The notes under the pieces are model-generated. The model made no database searches and was not told where the DNA came from. It saw nothing but the letters and a program-made list of their open reading frames with translations. Position numbers and translations under genes: made by a program. 32,560 nt of DNA. Source: CAZAYB01 sp964489215 (GTDB lineage: Bacteria > Planctomycetota > Phycisphaerae > Sedimentisphaerales > Anaerohalosphaeraceae). The stretch is from contig CAZAYB010000004.1 in NCBI GenBank assembly GCA_964489215.1, forward strand, positions 1 through 32,560. Direction: 5' to 3'. This document shows positions 29,690-32,560 of the stretch, in pieces (positions within the stretch are counted from its first letter, which is position 1; every line of letters starts with the position of its first letter).

Positions 29690-32539
29690 ATGTATTTAAC
29701 ATTGATCGTTGTTTTACTGGCGTCAGCGGCAGCAATTAGTCTTAACGGATTAAGGAAACGCAATTATTTTATGATAGGTGCGGGGGTTTTATCAGCCGTG
29801 GCGGTGATTGTTTTCTTTTCGCTTTTGAATTTTTGGGCGGAGATGCTTTGGTTTGAGTCGGTGGGGTATCCTGACCGTTTCTGGAAAGTTATTTTTTCAA
29901 AGGCTGGATTCGCTGTTGGGGGGGGGGTGGCAGGTTTTGCTGCCGTCTGGCTTTTAGCGGGGAGTATAGGCAAAGAGAAAATAATTATCCGTCTTGCCGG
30001 GGCCGGTATTGGTGCTTATCTGGGGGGGGCGATAGGCTATGCGAACTGGGATACAATACTGCTTTTTTTGAACCAGGCCACTACAGAGCTCAAAGACCCT
30101 GTTATTGGTAAAAAGATAGGGTTTTATATGTTCAGCCTTGGTTTTTATGACGCAGTTTACGGTTTTCTCCTTACGGCGGGCATAATAGCTTTTGCAGCTT
30201 CCGCTATTGCGGTTTTTGTTTATTTCGGCAGGAACGGTGAGGTTGGCTTTGAGACCCATTACGCGGATAATTCAAAAAAGGATGGTTATCGCGGGGTTTA
30301 TTTTTGCGGCGGATTTATTCTGCTTGTTCTTGCGATGGGGATGTTCCTTAACCGTTATCATTTAATGTATTCTGATCTTGGTGCAGTTACCGGGGCTGGC
30401 TGGACGGATGTTAAGGTACGTTTGCCCGCTTACTGGGTTATGTTAACTGTTCTGTTTGCTCTTGGAGGTATGTTTTTGTTTGTCCCGAGCGAATGGTGGG
30501 TAAATGTATTTGAGGAAAAGTCGGGCAGGTATGTTCCTCCTGGTATTGTGCATGTTTCTGTTTTGCTTTTGACGGCAGGGACAGCAGCAGTATTTTGGGT
30601 TGTTTCGCTTGGTGTGGTACCGAGTATGCTTCAGTGGCTAAGGGTCGAGCCCAATGAGATTACTTTTGAAAAGCCTTATATAAAGAATAATATTGAGTTT
30701 ACTCTTTACGGTTTTGGGCTGGATAACGTTGAGGAGCGCGAGTTTGCAGCTAAGGAAGAGCTGACCGCTTCTATGGTCGAGCAGAATTCGGAAATGTTTA
30801 ACAATATACGTTTGTGGGACTGGCGTGCACTTGATTCTGTTTATAAACAGTTTCAGGAGATAAGGCTTTATTATGAGTTTTCTGATGTTGATATCGATCG
30901 TTATGTAATCGATGATGATTACAGGCAGGTTATGGTTTCTGCCAGGGAGATGAAGCTTTCGAATTTGCCTCCCCAGAGCCAGACGTTCGTTAATAAGCGT
31001 TTTAAGTATACTCATGGGTACGGCCTGACTCTTACGACAGTAAGTGAGTTTACAGAGGAAGGTCTTCCCAATCTTCTGGTTCGTGATATTCCGCCCCGAA
31101 GTAAATATGAGAGTCTAAATGTTGACAGGCCTCAGATATATTATGGAGAGCTTACCGATACGCATGTAGTTGTTAACACTAAGGAGCCTGAGTTTGATTA
31201 TCCTAAAGGCCAGGAGAATGAGTATATAAATTATCCCGGCAAGGGCGGAGTTGAGATATCATCGTTGTGGCGTAAGTTTTTGTTCGGCTGGAAGTTTGAC
31301 GGGACGAGGTTATTCCTTTCTTCTTATCCTAAGAAAGATTCACGCATAATGTTCTATCGTGAAATAATCCCGCGTATAAATCGGATAGCTCCGTTTCTAA
31401 AATATGATGACGATCCTTATGTTGCTCTGGTTGACGGGAAGATATTCTGGATCGTTGACGCTTATACTACTTCTGAGCGTTATCCTTACAGCGAGAAGTT
31501 TTACAGCGGCAGCGGATTTCGGTTTAAGAGTCAGGGCAGGGCTATGGGGTCGAGTTATCTTTCGGCAAAATTTGACGGCATAAATTATGTACGCAATTCT
31601 GTAAAGATTGTTGTTGATGCTTTTGAAGGTTCTGTGAAGTTTTATGTTTTTGATTCGGAAGACCCAGTGATACAGACGTGGAGCAATATTTTTGGCGGGC
31701 TTTTCCTTGACAGAGCGGATATGCCGGAGGAATTTGAAAGACATGTTCGATATCCTGCGGATATGCTTTTGATACAGGGTCTTGTTTACGCCAAGTATCA
31801 TATGACCGATCCTGCGGTTTTTTATAACCAGGAGGATTTGTGGGTTCGTGCGACGGAGAACTATTACGGCACAGTTCAGCCGGTTGAGCCTTATTATATA
31901 ATTTGGCAAAGGCCCGAAAGCAAACGCAGCGAGTTTGTGCTAATGCTTCCTTTTACTCCGAAGAATCGTCAGGTTCTTATCAGCTGGATTGCAGGCATGT
32001 GCGACGGAGAAAATTACGGCAGATTTCTGGCGTATAAGTTTCCAAAGGAAAAGCGTGTTCTGGGTACCCAGCAGATGGAGACGAAGATTGACCAGGACAG
32101 TTTTCTTTCTTCACAGCTTTCTCTGTGGGATCAGCGGGGCTCGAGCGTCATACGCGGTAATGTTCTTGTTATTCCTGTTGAAGAGACGATTTTGTATGTT
32201 GAGCCGATATATCTAAGGGCAGAAACAGCAGCTTATCCGGAGCTTAGGCTTGTCGCTGTTATGCATAATGACAGGCTAAGTTACGCGGAGAGTTTTTCCG
32301 AGGCTCTTGAGGGACTGCTCGGAAAGGACAGCGGTAAAAAGTTTAGTATAGACAAGAGCATGCTTACTGAACAGTCAGGAACTGATGCTGGAGATACGCA
32401 GGTCCAAAGTGCCGCGGTTCAGGCGAACAGAGCGTTTGAGAATTATCTTAAGTATCTCGGCGAGAAGCGGTACCGGGAAGCGGCCGATGAGCTTGATAAG
32501 CTTGAGGAAGTTTTGAAGAGTATGCTAAATGATCAGTAA
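29690..32539 (+). CDS. UPF0182 family large membrane protein
   Basis: The 949-residue protein belongs to UPF0182 (COG1615), a family of unknown function in actinobacteria, cyanobacteria and various anaerobes. About seven membrane helices fill residues 1-320, including the LLNFWAEMLWFESVGYPDRFW loop typical of the family. A large domain outside the membrane follows, with the family runs NNIRLWDWRAL, YEFSDVDIDRY, DRPQIYYGEL and LSSYPKKDSRIMFYREI. The C-terminal tail (from about 870) is Gln/Ala- and Glu-rich and helical. The length fits the family (900-1000). AAAGGGA (29678-29684) lies five bases before the ATG, and the stop is at 32537-32539, so the gene is complete in the window. It is transcribed alone, divergently from rarA. 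No enzymatic motif is visible. Confidence 0.93.
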   Translation: MYLTLIVVLLASAAAISLNGLRKRNYFMIGAGVLSAVAVIVFFSLLNFWAEMLWFESVGYPDRFWKVIFSKAGFAVGGGVAGFAAVWLLAGSIGKEKIIIRLAGAGIGAYLGGAIGYANWDTILLFLNQATTELKDPVIGKKIGFYMFSLGFYDAVYGFLLTAGIIAFAASAIAVFVYFGRNGEVGFETHYADNSKKDGYRGVYFCGGFILLVLAMGMFLNRYHLMYSDLGAVTGAGWTDVKVRLPAYWVMLTVLFALGGMFLFVPSEWWVNVFEEKSGRYVPPGIVHVSVLLLTAGTAAVFWVVSLGVVPSMLQWLRVEPNEITFEKPYIKNNIEFTLYGFGLDNVEEREFAAKEELTASMVEQNSEMFNNIRLWDWRALDSVYKQFQEIRLYYEFSDVDIDRYVIDDDYRQVMVSAREMKLSNLPPQSQTFVNKRFKYTHGYGLTLTTVSEFTEEGLPNLLVRDIPPRSKYESLNVDRPQIYYGELTDTHVVVNTKEPEFDYPKGQENEYINYPGKGGVEISSLWRKFLFGWKFDGTRLFLSSYPKKDSRIMFYREIIPRINRIAPFLKYDDDPYVALVDGKIFWIVDAYTTSERYPYSEKFYSGSGFRFKSQGRAMGSSYLSAKFDGINYVRNSVKIVVDAFEGSVKFYVFDSEDPVIQTWSNIFGGLFLDRADMPEEFERHVRYPADMLLIQGLVYAKYHMTDPAVFYNQEDLWVRATENYYGTVQPVEPYYIIWQRPESKRSEFVLMLPFTPKNRQVLISWIAGMCDGENYGRFLAYKFPKEKRVLGTQQMETKIDQDSFLSSQLSLWDQRGSSVIRGNVLVIPVEETILYVEPIYLRAETAAYPELRLVAVMHNDRLSYAESFSEALEGLLGKDSGKKFSIDKSMLTEQSGTDAGDTQVQSAAVQANRAFENYLKYLGEKRYREAADELDKLEEVLKSMLNDQ

Positions 32540-32560
32540 AGGCAGTCATTAGAGTTGTCT

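Overview
The window reads as chromosomal backbone of an anaerobic bacterium. The most likely source is a member of the Planctomycetota (Phycisphaerae-like), assembled from a metagenome or draft genome. The pointers are a ferredoxin-dependent 2-oxoacid oxidoreductase (VorB type), a DUF1844 protein, a UPF0182 giant membrane protein, a eukaryote-type hexokinase, paired ExbD proteins with a TPR partner, and two runs of exactly 100 N. This taxonomic call is an inference from gene families, not a sequence match. I see no insertion sequence, prophage, CRISPR array or rRNA. One tRNA is present. The + strand is rich in G and T whichever strand the genes lie on, which suggests that + is the leading replication strand here.

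Layout. 1-3800 (+): a small beta-carbonic-anhydrase-like protein, a DUF4870 membrane protein, then a tight run smpB - DUF1844 - trpC - TSUP permease. 3829-4809 (+): a hairpin, tRNA-Thr(CGU) and larE. 4834-8653 (-): a sugar operon in the order lipoprotein, galE, hexokinase, SIS-domain protein. 8900-14750 (+): xerD, DUF503, a HAD phosphatase, a membrane sensor kinase and asnS with a coiled-coil insertion. 14829-18463 (-): mutS overlapping a secreted lipase-like hydrolase. 19015-23968 (+): vorB, beta and gamma subunits of a 2-oxoacid:ferredoxin oxidoreductase, running by short overlaps into an exbD gene (broken by an N gap) and a 712-residue secreted TPR-like protein. 23978-29361 (-): rarA - 5-formyl-THF cyclo-ligase - LysM/L,D-transpeptidase - von Willebrand A protein - exbB - exbD. 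29690-32539 (+): the UPF0182 membrane protein.

How the genes work together. The best candidate for an unusual system is the pair of convergent operons around 21.5-26.1 kb. ExbB and ExbD form a proton-driven motor next to a membrane-anchored von Willebrand A protein whose only membrane helix carries a TonB-like Ser-x3-His motif, facing a second ExbD and a large exported TPR protein. The sugar operon joins hexose phosphorylation, UDP-galactose/glucose interconversion and a divergent phosphosugar isomerase-like protein. The VOR complex lacks its ferredoxin subunit in this window.

Two smaller points. The first N gap is flanked by identical 55-base copies, so the two contigs probably overlap and the gap is artificial; the second gap really removes the middle of exbD. 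smpB and rarA both have a -10 box exactly six bases before the ATG and no Shine-Dalgarno, as expected for leaderless messages. All calls rest on reading the sequence alone.
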